The notes under the pieces were generated by a model that searched no databases, had not been told where the DNA came from, and saw only the letters and a list, made by a program, of their open reading frames with translations. Below are positions 31,690 through 43,750 of a DNA stretch of 54,766 nucleotides, in pieces. The position numbers and the translations under genes were made by a program. Position 1 is the stretch's first letter. Each line of letters opens with the position of its first letter. Source of the DNA: Knufia peltigerae (taxonomy: Eukaryota; Ascomycota; Eurotiomycetes; Chaetothyriales; Trichomeriaceae); assembly GCA_030247855.1 (NCBI GenBank), contig JAPDRN010000185.1, positions 1 to 54,766 of the forward strand. The letters are read 5' to 3'.

Positions 31690-34076
31690 ATGGCTGCGTT
31701 GGTTCAAACACTGCCAGCCCAGACCACGACCGTAACTATGATCGGTCGTCCATCCTCCTCGGGAGGTTACCCTTCTCACGCCTCTCAAGGTCAAATGAGA
31801 AATCATGCCCCAAGTCGATATAACAATGTGTCAACGACCGGCTACAGAGGAGTGCCAGGAAGTGGTCCGATAGCTCCCTACGCCTTCACCTCGACACCAC
31901 AGTTAGCAGCCCCCAACAGCAATGCACGATTATTTGCCCACAATCAAGGACGTTCGAGGTCATCTCCTAGCTCCCCACCCGACACTCCAACGAACCTACC
32001 ACAGATGGATTTTGGTGGACGGCCTCTCTCCTTAGGTCTACCTGCAATTCCATCGACAGGCTCCCTGATGGGCATATCCACCAACCTTGCACCCCCCGTT
32101 TCGTCTGCCACTCCTAAACCATCTCCAGATCGATATCGAAGAAATGGACGTCGGGCAGATGGAGAGAGTCAAGTCAATCGCCCTGAGAGCCATCTAACAA
32201 TGCCTTCCGGGTCCGGGATGGCTGCAGTCGGCTCTCTTTACAACCACCCTGCTCAGTCGAGTAGCACTCCGTCCTTGCGTAGTCACCAATCTTATCGTGG
32301 TTCACATGGAAACCTAGCCTCAATGGGCCAGTCCAGTGCTGATGATCTGGCTGTGGGAAAGCCACCGACAACAGAGCTTGCAGCGAGATATCGAAGACGC
32401 AGCTTTGGGAGCATTGAAACTGCTGGCCTTAACCATGCGTCTGATGTACAAGATGCCTCCTCGCCGCATCCAAACGTTTTCCTCCCGTCACCTCAAGCAC
32501 ATCCGGCTCCAATGCCCGCCCAACGACCACCACACAAGCATACGCAGAGCTCTGATAGTGTTGCATCGTCAAGGTCCACTCATTCGTCCCGACCCAGTTC
32601 GGTAAGTCACTTAAAGAACCTGTTGGATCTAATCTAATGTGTTTTTAGGCTCGTGCAAATTATGCCAACACAAATAGCCCAGTCTCGAACCCGTCACCGA
32701 CTGCTTCCCCAAAATCTGATCAAAGACTGGGTGTTCGCTCTCCTCGCTCGGGTGATTCTAGCATTCGACAACCTTCTCCACTGTCAAGACCAGCAAATTT
32801 ACAAGGTGATGACGTCGAAGCAAAGACCCAATCGTCACCTGCGGCGCCGCAGCAGCCACGGCTTGCTGCCAGCCCAGCCATCGAGCAGCTCGCTGCCCTG
32901 AACCAGAAGAGTGGTACGAAATCCAAATCGAAACTACGACGTGCTTTCTCGTTCGGAAGCGCTGCTGAGTTGAGAAAGGCAACCACGCAAGGGAACCATG
33001 AAAAGAGTGTGGCCAACAAGAATGCGATAGCGTCCAAGAGAAACTCAAAGTATGAGGACGAGCTTGAGCCAGAGCAGGCCAGAATCGCTGAGAAGCAGGA
33101 GGCTGCTGGTTTGGGTGAGAGCATTTACTCAGGACAGGGTCATTTCTTCACTGGATCAACTGACAACCTGTCTATCTCATCGACGGCCTCCTCGGCGTCC
33201 GTTATGCTCCGTAAAATGGGCAAAGGCGTCAAGAAGGGCACGCGATCTCTTGTTGGCCTCTTCCGGCCAAAATCGGTTGTCGGTGTTCCAGCAGCGGATG
33301 GACCAGTTAACCAAGCAAGCTTGGCACAAGTATCGATGGTTACCGTTGAAGCTGAAAGAGAAAAGGTCAATGTCAACGTCAATCCTCACGACCAGGCTGG
33401 CGGTGGTACAGGTTTCCCCAAACTTGAACGAAATTCGATTGAGACTAAGCTCTCATTTGATAGTGGCACTGTTTCAAGTGACACACGCTCCCGCCGGAGT
33501 ATCGTCGGTGGCGAAAAGGAGCGCGCAGAGGTACTTGCTGCTGTGAAGAAGGGCATCCTAAAACGCGCAGATTCAAATCAAACATCACCTAACTTGAAGA
33601 CATATGACTTCAAGGTGCCTGATTTTAATCTACCACAGATACCACATGTTAACGACTCACCAAAATCCAGTGCTCCAAGCACTCCTGCCGACGAAACACC
33701 CAGATCTGGCCATCGCCGTACTGATTCCATCACCATCGAAAGCAACGACCATGACGACTATTTCAGCTCCATGACTAGATTTGTCAGCCCGGACACGAAA
33801 GAAACCCCAATGACTCCTCAAAGTCTGATGCGAAACATTTCCTTTAGCCCTCGCCTCCAGTTCTATGATACCTGGCCGAGTGGCGAGTACGACCGCCGTG
33901 GGGAGATAGCAACTTGCAATCGATTGACTCCAATGCTTGCTCAACAGATCAAGGAAGAGCTGAACACTTTCAAGATGGTAAGATTCGCGTATACCTGTTA
34001 AAACATGCCGTTATGCTAACAAACTCAGGAAATGGAAGTCCACGAATCCTCCAAAGTCTACACGCACTTTTTCTAA
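31690..34076 (+). CDS. Low-complexity polarity/cell-wall scaffold-like protein (Afr1/Bni4-like C terminus), 3 exons
   Basis: Predicted 762-aa protein. Exons are 31690-32601, 32649-33977 and 34029-34076, with introns of 47 and 51 bp, GT/AG. Nearly all of it is disordered and Ser/Pro/Gln-rich. Two ordered-looking parts are seen: KLRRAFSFGSAAELRK, repeated in spirit by RKMGKGVKKGTRSLVGLF, and the C-terminal end. The end carries NISFSPRLQFYDTWPSGEY, then DRRGEIATCNRLTPMLAQQI, and EVHESSKVYTHFF at the last residue, formed by the short third exon. RLQF resembles an RVxF docking site for protein phosphatase 1. I recall this C-terminal block from yeast Afr1 and Bni4-like proteins that tether Glc7 to septin or chitin-synthase sites, but cannot check it. 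The stop after THFF supports the exon-3 call. The leader is long and CT-rich with several upstream frames, so translational control is possible. Confidence 0.75.
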
Positions 34077-35154
34077 CGGTTCGGATATACCTTTGGATAT
34101 CAAGAGAATGTCACAATCAGACACTGGACTGCTCAAGACAGGCCATGAGACCCTGCAGGTCATTGGCCTCGCATTCTCTACGGCCATTGTCACGACATGC
34201 ACATCACGGCATATTTTGTTGTTAGACATTGGCATGCAGACTTCTAATGGGCGGCAATCGACTTGGCTTGTCCCTGTGTACATTTAAAAAGCACTCTCCA
34301 TGTTGCATCATTTCATTTCATGACGCGGTTGAAAGTAAGGTGTCTGGCGCTAAAACAATCAGACCCAACGGAGGGTCACCACATGGTATTGGGACGTTGA
34401 TTTTGCTATGTTTTACGAGGCGTGAACTTGGCTCTCCTGCATCATCAAGTTTGCATCATCACGGATGAGACATTGACGTGGCTGAGGTGATGTGAGTCAT
34501 CTCTCACAACGTTGTTCGAGTGGCTGTAGAGGTATTTCTTTGGTGCGGGCCGAAGGTTGACTGATCAACCGCCACCGCTTGGATTTACTCGAGAGTAATG
34601 ATGAGTATGGAAAGAGTCTTAGTCAGGCTGGAGGAAGCAAGGCAGGCTCTCCTACTCAGGAAATTAATCGATCTTGGAGAATATTCGAACCCTTTTGTGT
34701 GTTTTGCATCTCGTATTTGTGCTCGGCGAGATTCGCTCCTTAGGCTCGCCGCTCTTGTTGTGGATGATCAAGTTCACGCTGTACTTTGCTCGACATTGAT
34801 CGGTCGATGGTGGCTGTGACGCTACGCCGGCAAGCATAGACATTTCATACACGAGACAACAAGGCGGAAAGGCGCATTAACGATGGCCTTTCTTCGTCAA
34901 GCGCTAGTACACTTTTGCAAGGTTTGGATGGCTGGAGATGGTTCAAATCATATGGCTATTGAGCTGTATACACGTATAGATGAGACCGGGCAGAGAGGTA
35001 ACCTCGACAAAACATTGCACACGGAGATTGGCCACTCCTTTTCCGTCACCCGGCCTCCAAAAGGTCGTCAATCGTCTGTCCCTCTCCTTGCGTCGTCGTC
35101 GTCCAGGTCTACGGGAGGCCTGTTGCGCTTCGAAAGCGCACCGGGGCAGCCCCT
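34077..35154. other. Convergent spacer
   Basis: A 1.1-kb gap between two converging genes. Only short frames without domains are present, so it should mostly be 3' leader and terminator sequence. Confidence 0.4.
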
Positions 35155-36632
35155 TTAAGAATAACTAGGCTTGGTCCCCAGGGGAACAGGCGGCGGGGGG
35201 GACGACATGACCCCGGATCCGCCGCCACCGCCAGCCGAGTTCAAACCTCCAAGCATATTGGCGGGCTTCTTCGGCGGCGGCGGCGGGGGAGGCTTTCTTG
35301 ATATCGACGCCGCCAGCTCGGGACTCGTCGCCGGGGCAGGGGCAGGGGACGGTGCGTTCACGGGCGGTGGGGTCTCGCTCGTGGGGGAGCTGTGTTTCTC
35401 GAGAAAGGAGTTCAGGCGGCCTGCAACATTGTATTTCTTGTTCCATTCATTGGCCTTGACGCCTGCGGCGGAAATTGTGTCTTGATGTCGCTCACGGAAG
35501 GAATTGGCCGTCCGGGCGGCGTTGGTGGCGTCCTGGGCCGTCACGGTCGAAGGGTTAGCGTGGAGGTTCTGTGCCGTACGGAGAGCAGCTTGCTTCTCGG
35601 CCCATGTCGTCCCTGCGGGCTGACTGGATTGCGGTGACTGACTGGGTGCAGTGTATGAAGCCGCAGGAGTCGCAGAGGTGGCGGGGCCATTCGTGCTACT
35701 GGAGCTATTCATACGTGCGAAGCGCGACTGGAGTTCGGAGAGTTGGTTCATCGAGGACTGTGGCTGCGTGGGTGGTTTGGGAGACGGGCTTTTGGCGGTG
35801 GCGGATTGACTTTGTTCGTTCTGCCAGGGGTTTGAAGACGCATTGGAGCCGATTCCAAGGCCTGGCACAGATACACCAGCGTTGCCAAGCCTGTTGGCCA
35901 CTGCCTGGTTGATCCCGTAATTGCTGCTCGGTTGGGAGGCCGACTGGCCGGTGGTGACCGCTTCATACGCAGGCGGTGACGCTTGAGGCGGCGGAGAGGT
36001 GGCCACGGCAGGCAATGTCGGTGTCGAGCTGGTGTTCTGTCGGGAAGGAAGACGTGGTGGTAGACTAGGTCCCGGCTTGGGGGGTTGAGCTCGGTGCGGC
36101 TCGACTTCGTCAGGACTTCGATTTACCTCGCGATGCACGGGAGGTGGCGGGAGATGGTCGGTCTTCAAGCCCGTACGATCAGCCCTGTAGGGCAACGGCG
36201 GGCCAGATCGTCGTCTCTCTTCTGCAACCTCTTCCTCGGTCGGGCCATTCGCCGTTCGGCTTGCGCTCGAAATCTGTTCTTCGGTAAGAGGTGCGCCCCA
36301 GCCGCTCCGCTGAGGCGTTATCTCGTTGGGTAAAGCGGCGCCACCGTGATAGTTGACATTCTTCGGGGGTGGACCGAAAGACGACGGGTCTTTGAGTGTT
36401 GTCAAGGGGCGGGATACGTGCTCCGGCTCGTTTTTCTTGTTGGGATCTCGACCCTTTCCCATCCACCCGGCCTGTAATGTTGCGAGTTTAGACTTGGAAA
36501 TTCTGCAGCGACACGCTGTACGCTCTTACTGACCATTTGATTTATGCCCTTGAAATCACCCCGCCACGACTCCTTCCCCCCGTCTTTCCCTTTGGGATGC
36601 CACCCATCCTTCATCACACCTCGGAAACTCAT
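35155..36632 (-). CDS. Proline-rich disordered protein with conserved-looking N-terminal block, 2 exons
   Basis: Predicted 471-aa protein from exons 36632-36534 and 36471-35155 (62-bp intron, donor GTCAGT, acceptor TTACAG). The join reads GINQMAGWMGKGRDPNKK. The first exon gives MSFRGVMKDGWHPKGKDGG and KESWRGDFKGINQM, a Gly/Trp-rich block that looks strongly constrained. The rest is low-complexity Pro/Ser/Ala, with polyproline runs (PPPPVHRE, KPPPPPPPKKP) fit for SH3, WW or profilin binding, a short helical WAEKQAALRTAQNLH stretch, and NEWNKKYNVAGRLNSFLEKH. The layout resembles fungal actin-patch adaptor proteins, but I do not recognise a named family. Function is unknown, and a cytoskeletal adaptor role is only a guess. 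Confidence 0.75.
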
Positions 36633-39600
36633 CTCGGGGACCCAAGAGGTGGGGTGGTGGAAGTATGCTGCTACCCTGGCGTCGAACGATGGTGTCGGAG
36701 GTGGGCTTTAGGTAGTGAGGTGACTCGGGTAGGATGGGAGACGTGAGCAAGCGAAGCTCATTGGCGTTACAAGTACCAGGTTGATGATGGCTCACATGCG
36801 ACCAGGTTACCATGAAGGTGCAGTTGATTGCACTCGCTCTCGCTGACGTCGCAAGCCCACCAGACGCCAAGAACCATGGCTACTCTTACCAGAGTTGATC
36901 TAGCGGCAAGGGTGAGATAAGGCTGCAGCCTTGTTCACTTTCGTAAATCCGAGGAACAAATACTTGACAGAATAACTTAACATCGTTTTCGGCTTACTAT
37001 GCATGAACTGTAGCCTGAGTTCTGAAATATAGCCATTGCTGCTCTGCTTCTCAATGATAGTATCTTCTCATTTTGGCTGTCCCTGAGAAAAGCAATCCAT
37101 TATTACGGAGTATTGATGGCGATGGCTCTGGTAACAAATCTAGCCGCCTGCAACAATTACTGTGATTTACAGGTGAAAAGATCTAAAACCATCTTGGTAT
37201 TCATTGTAGGTATTGAATACCACATCACCTCTGCTTCTTTTCGCCCTCCAATTCGCATGCGTGTCAATGTAGAAACTGGGAATCTTCATCGTTTTGCTTT
37301 GGAAAGTAGCCATGAGACACCCTGCCTCCTACATAGAAAGTGCTGCCAGCGTACTTAAAACTGGGCGAAGTCTATGGTGGATAAAGGGAAAGTCGAAAAT
37401 GTTCAAGTTGGTCTGGAGGGCGAAATGCCCGTACTCGATTTCCGCAACAATTCAAATAGAGCTGCGGTCTCCGACAGAACGCTCGGGCAACAGTTAAGGT
37501 AGTTGCACCTTGTCAGTAAGTTGATCTGCGCCTCAAAACAATTGACTTGGGGACAAATGCTAGACAGGTTTGAAGTCTTTTCCAGACTCAGGTGGGAAGC
37601 GGAGAGTGGAAAGATCTGCACTTCCAGTGTGTCACAACATTATTGACCTACATGCTAGAAAACCATAGTCTGTGGTTGGCCTTCCAATTCTGGTTGAGGG
37701 TGCTTGATTCGAATCTGTCAGCGCATGTACACTGTAATCGAAGGATCCTCGATGGGAGCCGAACGATTTCGGGCTTCAATTATGATGCGGTTGAGGAAAG
37801 GGCTGAGGTGATGCACCGTTTCAAAGCTGGCGAGGCTGAGCAGCATTACATGTTCTCCATGACTGGGTAATAACAGAAGCGTATGCAAGTTGAGCAGGGT
37901 GTGCTGCAGGTGGCCCAACTAGCTTGGTAGATTCCAGCCGTTTGGAATTCATTCTGTCAGAGCCACATGATGATGATCCTGACATCTACGTCGCCGTGTG
38001 AGTATGCGGAGTTTGGGCGAGCGCACGAAGGATCGACGGATTTTGACTGTGCTCCGGAGAAACACATCCGCAATCCAATACGTTCCACATGGGAGCAATC
38101 GCGGAGACCGTTGTCTGGTCAAGGGACCGACAAGGGCATCGGACAATTTATTTCGTAAGAGCAGCCTACTGCAGGTTGCGGAGTGCGAGTATGGATAACA
38201 TGGGTTTGATTTAACCGTGTGAAGACTTGTTTTGTTGCAAAGTGGCCAGCAGGGACATCCCGTGCATCATCGAGTTCAGATCGCCTCCTCCGTAGCTGAT
38301 GGAGACAAGAGGGAAGGGCGAATGAAAAAATGGTACGAATACGGAGGAGGAGCACCGATTTTCAATGAAGTGTTTTCGACCCTGCAAGAGTCCGTACTCA
38401 AGTTGGCCTGTAGTGGTGGTTTGATGTCTCTCCGTCTCTCCCAGGGTTCGACTTGTCTCAGGCGAGCAAGAACCGTCGCGGCGAGTCGGGACTTACAGCC
38501 TCCGTGATGCAGGACAACAGCCAATCGATATTCGAGCACGTGCGCATGTGGCGGAGCTATCGGACTTGCCATTGACGCCATATTTAGACATTTCTCTGCA
38601 GGTTTTGTCCGTGCAAATACGGATACCAAAGAGCACCATCGAGTTCGTAGCGTACGGAGTCAATGCGTCACAATAATACTTGTTTGTATATGGTGTGTCT
38701 GTATCTGCTTCGGGGCTCTGGCATATGATTGCACTCAGATTGGTATGGAGTAAAGGCGGCAACTCGGCACCTTGCGAGTCTTGTCTCAACGGCTCTTGAA
38801 TTTCGAGTAAGGCTCTGATTGCGTGGCTCACCGGTGAGGATTCCCTCGTTCTCGGAATGAACCGAATGAAGGTGCTGCGGCAATGCAATGCAATGCAGCG
38901 TCGCCGGCGCAAGCCAACTCGACTCCGAGGGCGTCGACGTTGGCGTTCGGACGTCCGTTGAAGCTGTTCGTCAAGGCGGTACAGAGTTGACCGTTCCAGG
39001 GAGGAAATAGCAACGCACTAATAGCGTCTAAGTGGCGGCTAGCTGGGGTTAGATACGGCATCTGCCCAATGAACATTTCATATCTTGTAGTGTCTCCTGT
39101 CAATTAGTCCACACTATACCCAACTAGGGTCTTGCACCCAATCAAGCCTTACAGGTATCATTCTGTCTTGAAGCAGTCACAGTCGACAGCCGAGACCCTC
39201 CTGCATCCTGTGCCTTGTTGGTCGTAGCGAAACGCCATGATGAGCGCCCCCCAAATCCTCACATTCCCACCTCCTCGTCACCGACTCCAGCATCCTACCC
39301 AGCGTCTTAGCGATTCCGGTGATCGTTAGCTTGCGGCCTTTCCAAGAGCTTGCCTCAGGCTTCGTTTGTTAAAGAACCGACATTTGCCAATCCTCTTCGT
39401 ATTTTACATTTCCCAGCCAGCCTGTTTCATTTTGCTGCTGCGCCCCAGTTCATCTCATCCTTCTCGTATCTTGACCCTCTCCGGCGTTGTCAATCTCTGC
39501 CTTAGTTTTGGCCCAACAACGGACTTTGGCTGGCCTGACCTGACCGTTACGTCGATTCCTGCGACTCGTCTCGGGCCTGATCGCGCATCCCTGGCGCTGC

Positions 39601-39816
39601 CCTGCCCCCCCTTTGCCCGAATCCTCCTTTCCTTTACATGTCGGACCCTCACCCTCTCGCAGGGTCAGATTCAACCTGGATCTCAACAATCTCTTCAATC
39701 ACTTCCTCTCGAGGCCTCGTATAGCCCGAAGAAGTACAGGCCCTCCCACGACACCTTCGTTTTCACCTGATTCATCACCTCATCAACCACCCTCGGGTTT
39801 CTCTCTTCCCACCACC
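36633..39816. other. 3.2-kb divergent spacer without a supported gene
   Basis: Short frames only, none with a domain. A TACGGAGTA copy lies at 37104-37112. The last 450 bp (39366-39816) are C/T-rich and form the promoter and leader of the Mid2-like gene; a reading frame runs open through them without an ATG. Confidence 0.4.
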
Positions 39817-40920
39817 ATGGCCGGGCCTCAGGGCACCTTTACCGGTGTCACTGCGACTGGCACCGACATACCTGAGACAGACGCAATAGCCAGTATGGCC
39901 TCTTCACTCGGAGAAGAGTTTGGAAAAGGACCAGGCGCTGCGACCACAACTGACGGTCGAAATCCAGCACCGTTCAACGGAGGAAGTGCGAGTGCAACTG
40001 GCGCAGAAGCCTCCGCCTCAGGAGGCAACTCAGCACCCACTACACTTCTAACATCTGTTTCGACAGGGACCGCTGGGGCAAGCGCGTCAGGCGCTGAGAA
40101 TCCATCTGGCACCGGATCGAATGCGGCGAGCAACACCTCTGGAGTAGTCACAGTGTCGGAGAAGTCGTGCGATAGCATATCGTGTTCGTCGGGCCTCAAA
40201 GCCGCAATTGCTGTCCCGGTCATCGTTGCCGCGATTGCCGGAATATTTTTGTTCTTCTTTTTCGCTCGGAGGAGGAGAAGGAGAGCTGCTGCAGGTGTGG
40301 TCGAGTCGGAAAAGAAGCCGAAGAAGAAGGGAAAGAAATGGTCACGGCACCTGAGGGTGTTCTCGTTCGATGCTGAGTTGCTTATGGGTGGCCGATATTC
40401 TAGCAGCAACAGCATTCGAAGTCGCGATCCCAGCGTTCGAAGTGCTGGCAATAGCTCTCGCCAGGGTGCCGCCAGCGTCGAACCGAGTTTGCACAGCATC
40501 GAAGAAGTCGCCCCGCCCTATCGGGACGCCATTTCACATGCACAACCTGGAAGCCCTTCGCAGCACCGCCCCATATCAGCGGCTGGCGGTGTAGCAACAG
40601 ACCCAATACTCCGAGCGGCCTCCACCGCCACAGCACCTCCTCCTTACCGATCTGTTGTGCCAGCTGGTCAGCCACAGCCGACGCCCCCTACTTCTGGCAA
40701 TCCGTTTGCGGATTCTGCCCCTGTCAGCCCAATCGAAGGATCACCGTTCAATGATCCGCCAGATGAGCAGAGACCGACATTGAGCCGTGGCTCATCGTTA
40801 TACCAAAGTATCAATACAGATGACGGAGCTGCCTCAGACGCTGGCAGTATACGAGAGGCTCAGGTTGGTAGGCGTGTGTCTGTACGAGGCTCAGGTACCG
40901 CACCGAGCAACGGCAGCTAG
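39817..40920 (+). CDS. Mid2-like single-pass cell-surface protein
   Basis: Single-exon 367-aa protein starting at an ATG in a near-perfect context (CCACCATGG). Layout: Ser/Thr/Gly/Ala-rich region about 1-115, likely O-glycosylated if outside; the short Cys pair CDSISC; a hydrophobic span at about 127-150 (KAAIAVPVIVAAIAGIFLFF) ending in ARRRRRR, a strong stop-transfer signal; then a cytosolic tail rich in Ser/Pro with KKPKKKGKKW. This is the layout of the Mid2/Wsc-type cell-wall stress sensors of ascomycetes. No signal peptide is visible at the N terminus, so the outside placement is inferred from the basic residues following the span. It could instead be any of the many fungal single-span Ser-rich proteins. 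Confidence 0.75.
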   Translation: MAGPQGTFTGVTATGTDIPETDAIASMASSLGEEFGKGPGAATTTDGRNPAPFNGGSASATGAEASASGGNSAPTTLLTSVSTGTAGASASGAENPSGTGSNAASNTSGVVTVSEKSCDSISCSSGLKAAIAVPVIVAAIAGIFLFFFFARRRRRRAAAGVVESEKKPKKKGKKWSRHLRVFSFDAELLMGGRYSSSNSIRSRDPSVRSAGNSSRQGAASVEPSLHSIEEVAPPYRDAISHAQPGSPSQHRPISAAGGVATDPILRAASTATAPPPYRSVVPAGQPQPTPPTSGNPFADSAPVSPIEGSPFNDPPDEQRPTLSRGSSLYQSINTDDGAASDAGSIREAQVGRRVSVRGSGTAPSNGS

Positions 40921-42745
40921 CACCACTTGTAACACATTACTCTTTTCTTTCTGTCGTTCGCAACATGGCATGGAGTTCCGGGGTACGAAACATGTCTCTT
41001 AGAAATTGTCGAAATGTCTCACTCTTGTTCGGCTCAAAGATGGACTCGAAGTGGTCGGGGAATGGTATGCGTATGATGTGGTGACATGTTATTTGATGCA
41101 ATGCAGTGAACTATGATTTTGAAATGTCCAAGTTGAAACGGGATGGAAAAGAACGACATCATCCTCGCCATTGACGAGGATGGATAGCGCGGCCTCGGGA
41201 ACACGAATGGTCGCACCAAGCGGTTGATCAGGCAAAAACGAAATTACAGGCGACTCTGAAAGCAGTGCTCCCATCAAATATACGGAATATGATAATAACC
41301 ATGACATCTACACAATGTTTGTCAAAGTATGGATAATTTGAACCAGAATAAGTAGTCTGTATGCTCAAGTTTGCCTGCCAACCCAGTTCTCGTACGGAGT
41401 ACGTGCCTTGAATACTACTAGTAAGTAAGCAATCGTCTTCAGGTGTGACGCAGCGTGGTACAGAAAGCCAGGAACGAGGTGACCCTGAGTGAGAGTCTGC
41501 AAAACCTCTCACACAAAGAGTACCAGAGAAGGTAGAGGGTCTCGTAGTGAAGGCACGAAACCCGAGTATGTACATATGTATAGGTTTACGCAAAAGTACA
41601 AAGGTGCCCAAATCTGAGATATTATATTTGGCATGCTCCCTTCCGTTTCGAGTCACTGTCCATCTGCACCCGATACGGTATTCGAGAGCTATACAGCACA
41701 GCTCGCCGAATCTTGTTATTTATTTCCTTTGTTCAAAGATGACCCGATCCCACTTTTCCATACCTTACCTATACTCGAATTACTCGGTGGAATTTTCCTG
41801 CCTCGTACATAGTCTGTACAGAGTATGGACGTCGGGCACATCTGTGGCACGTAAAAGCGGTCATGTTGTGAGAAGGTGACATTCTCACTTCGCTTGCACC
41901 TTGGATTTTTGGTGGGTTGTGTGACATGACTTTGGAAGGGGCTCATATCTGCATTGGGCGAGTACGCAGGAATGCGGTTGTGTAATGTAATCTAATACTG
42001 TGCTCTTGTCTCGCTCGGAGTCCAACTTCCATTGATGCGGTTCTTGCGTCGTCCTCAGTAGTGTTGAAGCTCTGGTGGGTTGAGTGGTCTGGTTTGATAG
42101 ACAGGGAGAGGAGACTGAGTGGCCGGCTTCAAGCTGATCGGACAGCAAGGCCTGTCCGGAGACGAGTGAGGGATTTCAAGAGCATTCCTTGAGAAGACTG
42201 AGAAGTGCTCCGCAACGCTGGCTAGTGATAGAGCCAGACCAATCAACTAGACCACAAGTCGAAGTCCTTGCCTCTACTCCGTATGCAGATCGGCGGACTT
42301 TGCGTCGCTGGGAAAAACCGTAGGCCCTGTGGGATCGGCGGACACCAACTAAGTGTCGTCGATACTCCGTAGCGATACTCCGTAGCATATCCGTAATCGC
42401 ATGCTCTTCGGTGCCCGTTGTCGAGTCGGAGCCTGGGGGTGGTTTCGTTCGTCTGGAAAACGGGACATGCCATCATCATGTATATTTGAGACCGAAGTAG
42501 GCGTTTCGCCGGTCACATTTGAGGACCGGGAAGTGCCCAATACAGAGTGTATAAGATAGACAGCTTGCTCGGTCTGCCGGTGGAGGAATGAACCTGCAGA
42601 CATGATGGAGGCAGAACCGTCGCTCGGCCAACACGTATGTCGTTCTGCGGCATCTGGGTGGCAGCCTGCATGGAAAGCTTCGATCTGCGGAAAGTACTCA
42701 ACTGTCACTGAATAGTCATTCAGTGCTAGTCGTATACAATCATAT
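40921..42745. other. 1.8-kb convergent spacer with TACTCCGTA copies
   Basis: No supported gene. Four TACTCCGTA/TACGGAGTA copies fall here (41393-41401, 42275-42283, 42363-42371, 42376-42384), the last two 13 bp apart. Confidence 0.45.
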
Positions 42746-43474
42746 TTAGTGGATAATTGACTTGAATCCATTGTATGCCTGCTCCATGTCGAAGGCTAGA
42801 TCTCGAGCTTGTTCTTCGCTCAATTCTTCCGAGGTCTTCATTTGATTGAGTGTAATGAGCCATTGAATGATCTTTCCCCGGTGCTCGAAATCTTGATCTG
42901 TCACCTTGTTCACCGACTGGATTACATCCGAGAGCAATGGGTGTAAAGCACTTTTGGAAACCATGTTCAATCGTAGCGCATCGAGGAAAGTGATGAAGTT
43001 CTCGGTTGCCGCTAGAATGAGACTGCCAGAGGCGGTTGTGGTGGGTGCAGCCACGCCAGGAGTGGCCTTTTGGACCGTCAAGACTTCATCGGCGGTGAGG
43101 CCTACTCTCAGTCTTTCCTTGGCTCTGGGGCACTCGATGTCCCATTTACGTGTAAAGGTGTCGAGGTCGACGAATTCTCGGGAGACGCTTTCGTCGTTCA
43201 GAATGGATCGATATTGCTTGAGGAGCTTTGAGCACATGTCTGAGTATTCATTTTCGGGGAGGGCATCCTTGATGTATGCTTTTTCAAGGCCATCGATCGT
43301 CCGGATAATGCTATAGATCTCAGCAAGAGAATCGATCAGGTCCCGCTCGGCAGCCGAATCTGCGAGTTTCACCTCTTCATCGAGGTTGATACGAGCTGAT
43401 AGCGTGTTCGTCGGCGTGTAGCTGTAAGGTGTAGGCGCGTAAGGCAGCGGCCGGGACGATGGAGCAGTGTACAT
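42746..43474 (-). CDS. vps28: Vps28, ESCRT-I subunit
   Basis: Single-exon 242-aa protein, normal for the family. Vps28 joins Vps23 and Vps37 in ESCRT-I, which sorts ubiquitinated membrane proteins into multivesicular endosomes; its C-terminal domain binds ESCRT-II. Seen: LPYAPTPYSYTPTNTL at the N terminus, NLDEEVKLADSAAERDLIDS, LAEIYSIIRTIDGLEKAYIK, then FTRKWDIECPRAKERLRVGL, ITLNQMKTSEELSEEQARDL, and DMEQAYNGFKSIIH at the end, covering both family domains. ATG 43474 (MYTAPSSRPL) is used because the open frame further upstream has only a TTG. It is divergent from NOC2, with a 276-bp shared promoter. Confidence 0.95.
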   Translation of the reverse strand: MYTAPSSRPLPYAPTPYSYTPTNTLSARINLDEEVKLADSAAERDLIDSLAEIYSIIRTIDGLEKAYIKDALPENEYSDMCSKLLKQYRSILNDESVSREFVDLDTFTRKWDIECPRAKERLRVGLTADEVLTVQKATPGVAAPTTTASGSLILAATENFITFLDALRLNMVSKSALHPLLSDVIQSVNKVTDQDFEHRGKIIQWLITLNQMKTSEELSEEQARDLAFDMEQAYNGFKSIIH

Positions 43475-43750
43475 GGCACCTTCACTCAAAAGCCAAAGCC
43501 CAGCTTGTTACAAGGGCAAAGACTCGAGTCAAATATACAAGATTGACTCTTGAGAATGCGCAGTATATTCATTCTCATTAGGTGAGGAGAAGCCTGGGAG
43601 TTTCGATTGACATGCGGAGTGTTTCGGTTAAACGTCGGTGCTAATGTATTTTTTCCTGCAACAAATTCGAGTCCGATGCATGCGCAAGATTCAGTCACTT
43701 CAGACATCTAGGACAGAGCAATTCCCCAAAACATTTCGACCTTGCCCAAG
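43475..43750. promoter_or_regulatory. Shared divergent promoter of VPS28 and NOC2
   Basis: A 276-bp gap between two start codons on opposite strands. No named regulatory site can be assigned. Confidence 0.5.

Noticed and set aside
37700..37725. A GATTCGAATC palindrome resembling a tRNA B box
   Set aside because: No matching A box or acceptor stem could be found at tRNA distance, so no tRNA is called.
39828..40499. A 223-codon minus-strand frame
   Set aside because: It is antisense to the Mid2-like gene and has no domain.
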